64,000 nucleotides of DNA from Vanilla planifolia (lineage: Eukaryota > Streptophyta > Magnoliopsida > Asparagales > Orchidaceae): the NCBI GenBank assembly GCA_023846275.1, contig CM043865.1, positions 7,304,068-7,368,067 of the forward strand. Direction: 5' to 3'. The position numbers and the translations under genes were made by a program. Position 1 is the stretch's first letter; each line of letters starts with the position of its first letter. Below the pieces are notes generated by a model. It saw only the letters and a program-made list of their open reading frames with translations, was not told where the DNA came from and ran no database searches. This document shows, piece by piece, positions 38,656 to 52,200 of the stretch.

Positions 38656-41474
38656 ATGGGAGCGGCCGCGAAGGTGCCAGCATTCCTCTGTTTGCAATCC
38701 CCCACGAAGAAAACCTTCTTCACGCTTGCATCTCTACCCTATCTCTCTCGATCGGCTGAACGATTTCCTCGTTGCGCAGTCTCCTTTCGGCGGCAGAATC
38801 TCAACATGGCTGTCCAATCTCAGACCGGCGCGATCCCGGATGCGTCTCTGAAGGTAATCTCGCAATCGGGTAGTCCTTCTCTTCTATTTTTCATTCAATT
38901 ATAAAATACAGTTCCAATCTTTGCTGTAGAGCACGAATTCATTCTTTGAAACGGCTATTCACAATATGGAGAAGGTTTATTGGAGCAGAAACCCTACCGC
39001 GAAGAGTGTTCTAGACCTCGTCCTCTCGGCTGATGGAAACTTAATTTGTTACGATCACTTTGCTTACAGGACGTTTGGGGTAGGAATGCATGGTTGATTT
39101 CTGATGGAATAAAGCTACTTTTTACCTTTTGGATAAAAGTTTCTTCTTCTTGCGTGTATAACTTGCGTTTTCCTGATATGAAGATAGATGGTTATGGAAT
39201 TGATTCCATGTCTAAGTTTTTCTTGGATTTTGGTTATACACCACGGGAAGAACTGAGATTTCCATCCAAAAAGCTGAGAGCAATGTGGTTTGCACCTCCC
39301 AGTTATGACAGTGGAAGATACTTCGGGGGACCTTTGCCAAGAATTTTCATATCAGAGCTACTTGTGAACGAGTTGAGCCCTCAAAGTCAGGTAAGGCCAA
39401 AAGTATTTGCTTTGCATGCTGTTCTGAGGTTATAAACAGTTATATTACTGATAGAATATCAGATTTTCATGCCAGTGACAACCAAGAAACCTAAAAGGAA
39501 TTATTAGCTGTAGCTATCATAATGTAGTACATAAATGTTAAAATAATTTCTGCAGCCCGTTTTCAACAGCTAATTTTACTGTACTGATTGATAAAATATT
39601 TTATGATTTGATCACAAATGTTGAACTTATAGTTTAATATTTTCCATTAGCTTATTTTATACTTTTTTTTTGTGTTTGATACTTTAATTGTTGTATTTTA
39701 TCTTGAAAAGGAGAAAATATTTGTATCTGTTTTGTAAACCAAATATAATTGCTTTAAGTTGATTTGTTTATATGGATTACTATTTGGATATATCTCAATA
39801 TGCTATTATTTCTCTAATTACAATTAAAAGAAGCACAAAAAATAGAAAGAAAACCTTCAGGGCTTCTTCTAAAGGTTTTGATTCTTCATAATTTGCTTTT
39901 ATTTATAATTTAACTTTGTTAATGGATTTTGGGTTTCTGCTGGCACAATGGATGTATGATAATTTGACTCAAATCATGTAAAATTCTTAGTGTCGTCTTG
40001 TTTTTTGTTCATATTTGGTTTTCTATTAGAATTAGATATTGAAACATAAAGAGATCTTTGTTGCATTACTAATCATGAATTTACTCTTCCATATAGGAAG
40101 TCATCAAAAGGTATGTAAAAAACTCGGGAAATGGAAATATACATGCAGCACTTGCAAGTGTATTGGGATGTTTAACCTGGGAAACACCCTCATATACTGA
40201 CTATCAAGAACTATCAAGGTAAATGTTGAGTATATTTATTGTTTTATGGCTTGTTTTTAGTATTTAAGACATTTTCTTCTATCTTCATCATCCAAACCTT
40301 ACCATGTCCAACTTTCACATGGCCTGTGTACTTGAACTACTTAAAATAATTTGGTCTACTAAGGTTCTTGTTTCCCTCGTTGTTTCACAGGGAAAGTGAA
40401 TATGCAGCATGGACACTTGTTAACGGCTATGTAGTGAATCATGTAACCATTTCTGCTCACCGTCTGAAGACAAAAATTGGAAACATAAAAAGCCTCAACC
40501 AGTTTATTCAGGATCAAGGATTCAAATTGAATTCTGAAGGGGGAATACTGAAAGGTTAGTTATACTTTAATTTGATGATTCAATAAAACCTTACAAGTAT
40601 GGTTTTCATATTGTTAACTTTATATTGAGTAATTTGTACTGATAGATGAAAGGAAGAGAAAAGTTCTTCTAACGATGGAGATGAGGTCTTCAATGTTGTT
40701 GGTACTTTTGATGATGTGTGTTTATGTTGAGTCAGACACACCAACTACAAAACTATAAGAGTAAAATACTCCAATGAATTTGGGTAGATTATATCAGAGA
40801 TTTTGAGATTTCAGCTCTTTGGTTCATATGATTTTATGGATTCAAATGCTTGCAATTGATCATGACGTCCAATCAAATTTAGAATGATGAACTACATATT
40901 AAAGCTTGAAATTATCTTTAACTTTGCAACTTTTTTCTAGACTAATCTTCTCCCATGACAAATTTGATTTATTTGTAATTTGTTGCTTTGATCAGTGAGC
41001 CCTGATGGCCTTCTCCTCCAAAGCTCCACTGTAGCTGACTCTACGCTTTTCAACTTTGCTGATGGAGTTATTGTGTCTGTTCCTTGCTCTTACATTGAAT
41101 TCGCAGAACGACTAGTACTGCCTCAGTATAAAAACATTTCAAAAGAAGAGGTCTGGTTTCTATCAACTTCTCTCTGCTAAGTTCCACGAAATTACTTAAC
41201 TGTAATTGCTACAACACGACTAAAACAATTTGAATTCTGATTTCTTTTGCAAAATTCTATGGGTAGTCTTCATCTACAAGTACCCTCCATTCCAGCTACT
41301 CGTGATTTATTTTGTTACATAGTTTTGCCTTATTAATAGATAACAGACCCAATTCTCACAGTTGGTTCATTGTAGATAAAGGAATCCCACAGAAAAGATG
41401 GATTCGAGGTAGGGAATGCTGATAAGATCTTTGAGAGCACATCAAAGGATCAATTAACAAGGAAATCTGCATGA
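38656..41474 (+). CDS. FLO7: 2-oxoadipate dioxygenase/decarboxylase, chloroplastic (DUF1338, FLO7 type)
   Basis: Fe(II)-dependent enzyme that turns 2-oxoadipate into D-2-hydroxyglutarate and CO2, a late step of lysine breakdown in plastids; the rice homologue FLO7 affects starchy endosperm. Seven exons join in phase: 38,656-38,853, 38,930-39,079, 39,184-39,390, 40,097-40,218, 40,391-40,554, 40,996-41,150 and 41,376-41,474. The total is 1,095 nt or 364 residues, all introns GT-AG. Residues 1 to about 50 are Ser/Arg-rich with few acids (MGAAAKVPAFLCLQSP start), a likely transit peptide. Residues that fit the active site are His109 and Arg113 (YDHFAYRTF), His243 (VNHVTISAH) and Glu315 (YIEFAER); these match the metal ligands and substrate Arg known from bacterial HglS. 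An internal Met at residue 52 could give an untargeted form. No breaks seen; probably functional. Confidence 0.93.
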
Positions 41475-42300
41475 AATGCCACAGATCTACAAAAGGCACA
41501 GATTGGATAACATCGACTGTTCCAGGTTTATTTGCTTTTGTATTGCACAATAAATGCTCAACGTTTATCTGTGACTAAATTCAACTGTTTCTGAAGAAAT
41601 GCACCTCGAAATCACTGGATACTCTAGTAGTTTATGAGAAGCATTCCGGTAATTTACACACACAGCCAGTATTGGCCATTAATTATAGGTGTTGTTTTCA
41701 TGCACATTTTGCTTTTCTAAACTTTCTTTTCTAAACAATTGAAATGAGAAACAATTCTCTCAATGTTAAGGTTTGCGCTTATTTGGGAGGACTCTTAATC
41801 TTATTTTTGATAATTCTTATTTTCAATACAAAACATTTTTCAATACATTTTTTATACTTTCAACATTAGAAAAAAAAATGTATTTTTCAAAAACTGGAAA
41901 CAAACAAACGAAGTCCTTAACTCAAAAACAATAAAGAATACATCACGATTGAGAAGACAGCATAATACCCCTTTTCCTTCACAAAAACTATTTGTTTTTT
42001 TCAATCATTTATGCAACGCATTGTCAAATCATCAAAAAACAAGAAGTTTAAAGTGAGATTGAAACGTCAGGCTCATCATATTAAAAAATCTGGACACTGG
42101 ATGAATCAAAAAGGTTGAATCAAAGCAAGCACAATAGTTCAAAAGAAATCATCCAGATTACTGTTCATTTCTGTTAAGCTACAATAAATACACTAACATG
42201 TACGTAACCATTAAAACGAAGTCGACTAAATGACATTGAATCATAAATTTAAGATAAAATCTTCAGTCTACCATCAGAACGAAGACTACAAATTTATGTT
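41475..42300. other. FLO7 3' UTR and convergent spacer
   Basis: Presumed 3' UTR of FLO7 just after the stop, then AT-rich sequence. No coding frame on either strand. Confidence 0.5.
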
Positions 42301-42735
42301 TGGCTAACCAAAATGTTTACAGCACTGCAGATAGAGTTTGAGTATCGAAGAAGAAAGCCAAATTAGTGATGTGAATAAGCTGGCCTTTAGAAGAGCAATA
42401 GGAGATGAGCATATACAACGCAAAAGAAAAAGAATAAGATGAAGAAAGCTGGCTACGAACCTTGCCAGAACGAAACAAGTTGTTGCAGCGATAGACCTTG
42501 GCAGTGCAAAACGGTTTCACTCACGATCGACGACGAGCGGCGGTCCTAAGGTTCCACCAGGAATTCGACGCAGTTGTGCCGCTTCGGCATTGACAGTGAC
42601 TTGAACGACGGCGGCGATCTCTCAGGTTGAAAAAGACAGGAAAGAGATGGAGATTAAGCGAAAGAGGAAAGAAGAGGCGCTTAGGGCTCAGCAAAACCAG
42701 AGCTGAAGCTGCGGCAGGCAAGTAAACTGTAAAAA
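42300..42735 (-). other. GC-rich, 5'-UTR-like island of unknown transcript
   Basis: An island with CpG-rich words (GACGACGAGCGGCGG near 42,523) in AT-rich DNA. On the minus strand it begins pyrimidine-rich (CTCTTCTTTCCTCTTTCGC), as plant leaders do, and has a possible donor ATC|GTGAGT near 42,527 and another AAG|GTTCGT near 42,462. Frames: 42,521-42,721 is open but has no ATG near its start; an ATG at about 42,587 gives only 14 codons (MPKRHNCVEFLVEP); a further frame reads AEAAQLRRIPGGTLGPP. None is recognised. It runs toward the 3' end of FLO7. It may be the first exon of a noncoding or lost gene. Confidence 0.4.
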
Positions 42736-43273
42736 GGGAATTAGCTCATACCGGTTGAACCGTCCGGTCCATCTAAAATTATTATTTTTTTATTTTTTAT
42801 TTTTTTGCAAACATTCATTTAGCCAAATGAAACTTGCATGCTAGAAGGACAACAAATCTAGACATGCTTCAATTTTAAAAATTAAAATTAAAATGGTGCT
42901 GCACATGCAATCATACTTTCATTAACTTATTATTACAATATTCAAATAGACTTAAATATACAATTTCCATCCGCATGAAAAAAGATTTAATATAATGAAC
43001 TGATCGAAATATTTGAAAGCCTAAGAAGAAAAAAGATCAACCGAACATGCATATAAAAGAGCAATTCATAAAATAGAGTTGGAGATTTATAACATTCATC
43101 ATCTCACCTCAAACTTCCTAGAAACATCAAAAAGAATAAGCACACGAGGGTTTGAGTTTTGTATCGTCTTGGTTTAAAGGCTTTGAAGGCAAACTCATAC
43201 AACTAACACTTAGATACAATATTTCTAAGCCTCAACCACATGATCTAACAAAGGACGCATAAAGAAGGAGCCA

Positions 43274-46200
43274 TCAGTCTGCTGTCCAGCTTTGTTCCAC
43301 AATTTCTCTCACTCTCCGGTTGTACTCTCTCTTGTTCTCACTAAACATTCGAGCTGCTTCCGAGTTCGCAGGCGAGTTGGGATTTGGATCACAGAGCAAT
43401 GACTGCAAAATAAAACAAAGTCATAAATTATAAATCAAAAACTGTGCAAGGATTTCAAACTTCCAATCCCAGGATAAGACAATGACTTAAAAAAATATAT
43501 ATAATACCAGCATCTAAATAGGTAGCTAAAAAGTGAACTAAAAGAATAAAAGAAGAACCCAGTCAGTCTACAGATCAAACTAAGTCCAAAGTTCGGAGTA
43601 AATGGTAAACTTGGAATAATGAATTGAACAGTTGAATGTAAATCAAATTCATTCTTATAAATAAATAAATCAGGTATCAGTGGTTTGGGGATACATATTT
43701 ATCAATGCATTTCAGCATAGGATAAAACCTTAGTCAACTACATATTTATGAGTTACGATTTTTAATGAGCATACAATAGATAGATTTTTTTTTTTTTTTT
43801 TTTTTTTTTTGAAAACCTATTGTAACCTCATCCAAGATCACACAAATGTCACTTGAGAAATCGTTCAACATCCTAACAAAAGTCACCAAGACAACAAAAT
43901 TAGCATTTATGTACGAATGAGATATTGTATATTGTAGAGAAAGACAAAAAGGTTATGTGATGCATTGCCTCATTAAACCAACCATCTCTGAGCCCATCTA
44001 TAACAGCAACATCTGTCAACAAAATGACTTCCACCAAGAACATCCACTGATCAATAAAAATGACGACCTCCAAACTCCATGTTACTGACACATAACATTA
44101 GAGAATGTTCGGACCCCCACAGCACCCGAAAACAGCCATTGCAATATCTAACAATCACCCAGATGTCAGCAACATCATTTGCCCATTGAAGTTATCCTTG
44201 ATCCGCTTTAAGGATAGAGGAATTCAACGCAAAAAGAGAGCTTAAATAAACTAAGAAGACCAAGGGGATTCAAATGACAAGAACTGGGGAAAGGGCAAAC
44301 CAACAGAAATTATAATCATGACCACCAAAGGTAGGGCTAAAATGGAACCACCATGTAGCTTTGCATTGCAATTCTACCAAATGTAATAGAAGGCTACCAC
44401 ATGATGCTAGACCTACATGGACACAGACAATTGAGATGAAGAAGGACACAGCCTAAAGAAGGTAGGAGTGAGAATTGATTGCCCAAGCAGTGGAACCATG
44501 AGATGCAGAATGAATAACACATTGCACACAAAGTTATGGGAGAGCAGTGGATGATCCAAATCCTTCGCAACCTCACAACCCAAGGGACAACATAAAAAAT
44601 CAACCAAGTAGCATAGCCACAATAAGGAGAGCATCAACACAACTCAAATATAATCATGCCAGAGGAATTCAGCAAATCTGGGCTGGACCTTAAGCTGCCA
44701 TCACCACTAATCAAAACCAATACAACCCTAGAACAATGACAGAGGGGTCCTATTGGCCTCTATTAATCACCAAACCAGCCACTTGCTCGAGCAAGCAGTG
44801 GACGATGAAGTTGGACATTCCTGTCCACCAAGTATGCCCTAAAGAGCCCACTCTCTGAGACTTGAAGAAGTTGAGTAAGGAGCATAAAAATGGCTTGTGT
44901 GAAACAACCCGTAGATTAGAGAACAATATCACTACATTTGCATAAAAGAGAAGTGTAAAGGGATCGCCTAGATGGGGATGAACATCAATGTCTCTTGAGG
45001 GTGGTAGTACACCAGCCTAGCATGCATCAAAACTTGGTTGTGAAGCACAGCAACCTGTTCGTTGATTAAGACCTATTGTTTTCTCTTAGGATTTAAAATA
45101 AAATTTATTACATCATTAAAATCCATTTTTCTAATTCTCCTTGGAAACCTCACCCTCATGAGATCATTCTCCAATCTTTGCAACTGCACCATTATTATGC
45201 TACGAGTTATAGTTATATCGTTCAATATTCACTTTATGATTGGGCACTAAATTAAGCATGGTTCAACTTTGTGTGTGTGTGTACATATATATTCTTAATT
45301 ATATATTTTCTTTTAGTTTATAGCTCATGTTACTTGCACATGTACAATACTTAGTACAATTTAGCATTAGTGAAATATCTTTTTTCATTCATAACTATTT
45401 TTTCTTATAAAATTGAAGTTGACTTTCTAACATTATATATTTGATTCATATATGACTTGTTTGATGATAACAAAACTATCTCTTTGTTTATTAATAATTT
45501 TTTCTTAAGTATTTTCAAATCATATATCTCAAAATTACTAAGTGAACTATTTGGATAATTTGGTCTTTAACTCAAAGAACATAATTAACAAGTGCTTGAC
45601 GAGAATATCATAGACACTAGACATGAAACTTGAGAAACTTGTAAAACAATTAAGGAGTCTCTTGTTTTTAGTTTGTAAAATCTATGATAATACTCTCGAC
45701 AAGCTAGAAACAAACTAGTGAACTTTTTAAGTGTGTGAATCTTAACTAAAAACGTTTACAAATTACACATCTCATCATAAGTAAGATAAGTTAAAATATG
45801 AATTCACATAATGTTTTTATTCTCAAAGAATCGTCTTTTTGATGCTTATAAATGTTATTTTGTATTCACAAAATATGACCATTATACCTAGCATGTATAA
45901 TCTTAAAAATGCAAAAAAATGAATATAACATAAGATACGTCGCACAAATGTGTGATATGTTAGCCCCACGCACAATAGGTGAAAGCTTTCGTATGGTAAG
46001 CATGGCATTTTGCTAACAAAAATGCTTAAGTCAGAGATTTGTATACAGTATGTTAGTGTTAATGCATAGTACATATACCTCAATAACTCAATAAGCACGT
46101 AAACAAATGGCACATCGAGTGAAAACTTAGAGCCAAAACTTTATATAGTATGTTAACATCAACTTTTATAGTGCGTTTATTTCAATTGACTTAGTACGCA

Positions 46201-49200
46201 AGGACACGAACAGTGTGCTAAGAACAAGCCCAAAACTTGCATATAATATGATAATTTTAACATACAATATATTTAGTTTTTTTAGATTATCTTACAGGAC
46301 TAAATCCGAAGATAAAGTATAGCACAAGAATTTCTTTTGTACAATACGTCTAATATAATTGAAACCTAACACACGATACACTTAGAATATTTTACTAAGC
46401 AATAGTTAGTTTGACCAAAATTTAAACTATAAAAGAATTTTTCAAATAACTATTAGGTGGTCATTGGGGTTGTTTAAACTTGCTGAAGAGTACTCTAAAA
46501 AACTATAAAAGAGGTTCAAACATAAACAAATGATTAATAAATAATTGCAAATCATTTAGGAGTTTATACTCCTAAAAATCATCACATTTATTGAGGATGA
46601 AAGAAAATCTTGGCTAAAGCAAAAAACAACTACATTTATTTCTTTTCTTAGCTTTTCAAGCAAAGATTTTCTTGAGCTAAGCGGAATATTTTTCCTAAGC
46701 TTTTCATATCACTATTTAATGTGTCTCTTGCGATGTCCTCTAACCCGATGATTTGTAGACTCATTTGGATTAATGACTCGGTGTGTTGACTCATCTAGGC
46801 CGATGATTTGTAGGGTCCTCTGACTCGTTGTTATAAGCCCATTTGGGCTAGTATGTGAGACTTTATCTCTCCATATTTACAAAAGGATTTTGTTAATGCT
46901 TGCCTAGTCATTTGGGTAGAGACAAACATATATCCGTGTTTGAATTAAAAATCATCTAAAAATCCTAGTATTATTTACTTTGTCGTATTCCTCATATAAA
47001 AGGTTTTAAAGTTAATAAGATATTTCAAAATAACATTCAATAATAATTATACTCAATAATTGTATAAATATTCTGTTATTTTAATATTTATTCTTAAGTC
47101 TACAAATTTCACAATTAACCTGTCCCCCCACTTTTTCAATTAGTGATATTAGAAAATAGTTATAATGACTAACAATCTTGAAAAAGATCCTCATATGTCT
47201 CACAAGAGTTGATGGATGTGCCATGTTGAAGGAAGCTACTTTTTCCACATATCCTCTATTACTTAAAAGTGATTTCATATGTATTGAAAAAACCGGATGC
47301 TAATTTTTCTCGAGTTCGTTGATCTTGAGCTATATGTTATTATTAAAACAAATTCTTTTGAATTTCCTACTAAGAGAATTTATAGATAATAAATCAAGTC
47401 TTTCCCTAAGTTTTCGAATAGCTGTCCCGAATTCAAGTTGATTATGTTTCGTTTCTTTCTCGAAGAAAGACGAACATCTTTCATTATGATCTCTCAATCA
47501 TAGAATTTAATAGAATAACGAATTTTAAGACAACTTGTGAGATTTGGGTAAAACTTGAAGGTACTAATCAAATAAATGAGTCTAAAATTAATTTGTTTAT
47601 GCATGATTTTGAGTTATTCTGCCTAAATAAATGAGAACCTATTAAAAATTTGATTACTAGATTTACTAATATTATCAATAGGATCTCAAATCTTGATACA
47701 GTTTTTACTAACATAGAACAGGTAAAAAGAGTATTCCATGTATTGTTCAAGTAGTTTAATCTCTTAGTTACAACCATTCAAGCATCAAGAACCTAGACCA
47801 TCTTACTTTGGATGAATTACTTAGTGATCATATAACCAACGAGACAGACAGAAAGAGGAAATTAAGTAGAAACATAGTCTAAGCAAACAAAGGAAAAAAA
47901 AATTGATATTAAGGGTTATTGCTCCCACGTTTAAAGATGACTCTTGCAACATTGAGGTAGAAGTCCTATCTAAAATTCTAAACAAATTACTTAAGAAATA
48001 TGCTACAAGTAAATCAAAGAAGAGAAGAACGAGCCACAATAATAAAGGAAAGAGAACAATAGAGGCACGTTGCCATGAGTGTAAAAAGTTGGAATGTTTT
48101 CACCTCAATTGTTCAAAGCAAGAGAAGAAGAGAAATAAGAACAAGTTCAAAAAAAGATAAAAAAAGAAGGCCAATCGATCAACTTAGATCCATCATCAGC
48201 ATCCTCAAGTTATGGTGAAGTAAAGCAAAAGCTATTGTCACATGGCCAACCACGATTTATCTAGGAGTGTAAATAATCAGTTAAACAAACTATCCTATAA
48301 TGAATTAGAAAAAAAACTTAATTTGATTGATGGCTTTAAAACGCTTTTAGTGAAACATAACAATTTAAAGAAAAGAGAATAATGAATATCTTAAATTTTA
48401 TGAATAATTAAATGAGAAAACTAAAAGGTATTTATATGAATTTAAATTTTTTTGGAGATGAACTAACCCAAATTATAAATGTGAATATAAAAAATAAAAC
48501 TATTTTTAATCAATTCAAAAAATTGCATTCAAATTATGATGCACAAAATCACGCTGATTAGTTGATTAGTTTTAATAATTAATTTTAGCATATCTATAAG
48601 TTGTAAACTTGATTTCTTATGTTGTATAGACCGTTATATGTAAAAACATAAGAGAAAAAAATTATGATCTTTGAACCTTTAGTTCTACATTGTTTTTATA
48701 ATAAAACATTTCAAACGATTGCAAAATTAGAACTAATATAAATTCTAAGTACCATTCTTATATTTAGATTGAAAAAAAATAATAAAATATACTTAGCAAA
48801 GATCAAATAATTAATTGTAGGTTGGCCAAACCCAAGTCTAGTTGGGTTCCAAAACCTAAAGCTTGAAGTTTAAACTTATGAACATGCTTCCTTCAATTGA
48901 ATTAGAAAGAGGGAAAAATTTAAATGGAAGTATGTTAATTAATTTTAATAACTCATTTTAGTATATTTAAAAGTTATGAATTTGATTTCATATATGTATA
49001 GAATGTCACATGTAAAAAAGACGAGAGGAAAAAATTAAATCTTCTTTGAATCCATGGTCCCATATTGTTTTTACGCAACAAAACATTTTTAGTTTATTTT
49101 TTTATGCATGACAAATGGAGGGAAAAATAGATAATGAAATGAAAGTTTAATGACTCATTTAGATTAATTTAAAATCTTCTTGATTACATACATTTAAAAG

Positions 49201-52200
49201 ACTATGGATTTAAAAAAAAACATTTGTATGCATATATGGTTTTTTAACAACTATGCCTATCATAATTGACTAATGATTTTATCATATTATCAGAAGTGAG
49301 AGAGTGTTAAACCTTTGATTAATGTGTGACTTGTTTAATAATAACAAAACTATTTATTTTACTACTGATTTTTTTAAGTATTTTCATATCATACATCTCA
49401 AGTTGCTAGATGAACTATATGGAGAGCTTGATTATATACTCAAATGGCTTAATTGGCACATGTTTTGTGAAAACCTAATAAGCATCAAACATGAATCTAA
49501 AGTAACTTGACAAAACAATTGAGAAGCCTCTTTAATTGCTTTAAGTTTGCAAACCTATGACAATATTCTTCAGATACTAGAAACAAATAGGTGAGGTTTT
49601 GAGTGTGTGAATCATAACTAAATACTTCAACAAACTATATCCTTACATCTTATTACAATTAGGATAGGTTAAGGCATGGATTCACAAGAAGTTTTCATGC
49701 TCAAGGAATTGCATTTCTGAACCTTATAAATGTTATTTTACATTCACAAAACATGGCCATTGTATATAGAATACATAATCATAAACAATGTGCAAAAATG
49801 AATATAAAATACAAGAAGTGACACCTTCATGTATGGTATGCTAATCCCACATATAGTACGTGGAAGCATTCATATAGTATGCATGATATTGCACTACCAA
49901 AGGTACTCAAGTCAGAGATTTGAATACAATACATTAATATTAACATACAGCTACTTCAATGTCTTAGTACACAAGTGAGCATACGGTATGCTAAATGAAA
50001 ATCTAAAATCTAAGTTGTGTACAGTACGTCAATATTAATGTATAGTATGTACAATTGATGTACTGAGAGTAAAACTTAAAACTGAGAATTATGTAGTTAA
50101 TTTTAATGTATAATACATTTAGTTCATTTAGATTATAATACAAGGTTAAACCCGAGTATTGTGTACAATATGTGAGTTTCTTACATAGAGTACGTATAAT
50201 ACAATTAAAGCTTAACATATGATAGGTCGCCTTTAAAGTATGATAAATTTAATACATTTCACTAACAATTAACTAGACCATGATATACAATTTTCCAAAT
50301 AGTTATTAGGGTGTTTAGAGTCATTAAATGGCACTCAAAAAGCTATAAAAGATGTCCAAACATAGAGTAATGGCTAAATAAATAATTGCAAATCATTTAT
50401 AATCTTAAAAATCATTACATTCATTAAGGATTTAAGAGGAAAGATGAGTTAAAACAAGCAACAATTGCATTTATTCTTTTCTAAGCCTTTCAAGTAAGGA
50501 TTACATTAAATAGAATATCATACCTAACCTTTTTATACTATGATTTAAAGTGCCTCTTGCTCTTATTGTTAGATTATATGATATTGTAACTTTGAACTTA
50601 ACTTTATTCTCTGTCATTATAGAATATCATACTTAGTTCTTTATTTGATCTTTTAGCCACCCTTTTAAAGTCCTCTAACCCAATAATATGTAGGCTCATC
50701 ATGGCCAATGGCCTAATGTGTGGACACTTTTGAGTTGATGATTTTGGGAGTGCTTTGATTCAGTATTGTATACTCCTCTATGCTAGTGTGGAATTTTTCT
50801 TACTAGCATCTACGAATGGTTTTTATTGGTGCTTTCTTATTATTTGGCTAAGAGTGGACATAGATCTATGTTTTGATTGAACCACCTCAAAAATCCTTGT
50901 GTTATTTACTTTTATCGTATTTCTCATACCAAAGATTTTAAAGTTTAAAAGATCTTTTAAAATAAGATTTAATAAAAATTATAATAAATAATTGTAGAAG
51001 TCTTATTGTTTTAATATTTTACTCGAGTTTGCAGTAATTCACCCCTCTTCTTGTGTGGACATCCTAACTCTAATTTTCTAACAAAGAATATCAAAGAATA
51101 ATTGTTTCTAGTAACTAACAATCTTATAAAAAATCCTCATAATATCTCACACAATAGTTGATGGATATGCTACATTGGAGAAAAGTACTTCTACTCATCC
51201 TTCATTATTTAAAAGACTTTTTATTTGTATTGAAAAAGCAAGATGCAACTTTTTTCGAGTCAACTGATCTTTGAGCAATGGGATATTATTGAAAATTATT
51301 TTGAATTTCTTGCCAAGTGGGTTTACAATGAATTGGTTAGAAAATTGTTAAATAAACTTTCACCATTGGAAAAACATAGAGTTCAACTTAATACAAAAGC
51401 CTTGAACCTTCTTCATTGTGGTCTTTCGACTACAAAACTTAATAGAGTGATGAACTTTAAGATAACCCATGAAGTTTGGGTAAGGCTTGAGGTCTTCTAT
51501 GAAGGTCTTACCAAGTAGAAGATTTTAAAATTAACTTATTTATACATGATTTTGAGTTATCTCACATTAATGAACCAAAATCTATAAAATTATGATTACA
51601 AGATTTATTAACATTATCAATGAACTCTCAAATTTTAATAATATTTTAACATGAAACAAGTCGGGAAAATACTTCACATGCTACCTAAGGAATTTGATCC
51701 CTTGATTACAACTAGAATCCAAGAACCTAAAGCAGCTCACTTTGGATGCACTTGATCTCAAAAATAATGAGATTGAGACGACAAATAGAAGAGAAGAAGA
51801 ATCATAACCCAAGCAAAAGAAGACTTGATATTAAGGGCTGTTACTCTCACATCTGAATGGGTTCCATTTGTGTTCTAACTTCGTTGAATCCTTATGTGGC
51901 ATTGCAAAGCTGTTATTCAGCTATCATGCTATCCAAAAGGCTATCTCAACTTGGAAAGCATGACTTGACTAGAAAGTATTGTTATTTGCTCTAACGACAT
52001 CATATATGATGCTCTTCACACAATTTATAGTTGCTTTCAAAGGGCCAAATATGATTTTTATTTTTTTTTGTCAACAAAGCCAATATCCTTCATTGTATCT
52101 ACATAGAGGCAATCATGCTCAACCTTGCCCTCACAACATAACCAATCTCAACAATTAACCACACTTCCAACCGCACTCTGTACGGGCATGGACATCAAGT

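Larger units (their letters stand above)
45440..51850 (+). mobile_element. Ty1/copia fossil in LTR-gag-LTR-gag tandem
   Basis: Plus-strand copia remains of the SIRE-like gag type inside the last intron of UBC2. Two LTR copies (about 45,440-47,130 and 49,310-51,075) are each followed by a gag stretch (about 47,135-48,165 and 51,080-51,840). The first gag keeps a zinc-knuckle remnant ([14 protein letters not shown]). The second shows [13 protein letters not shown] and a [11 protein letters not shown] stretch, the usual gag wording. No protease, integrase or RT was seen in either unit. The order suggests a tandem element sharing an LTR, later shortened. Both units are broken and diverged, so they are old. 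Confidence 0.72.

Noticed and set aside
38526-38851. Other frames over the FLO7 first exon
   Set aside because: They do not continue into exon 2 in phase; the chosen frame joins all seven exons.
46100-46260. Possible tRNA or small RNA in the copia LTR
   Set aside because: No cloverleaf or box elements found.
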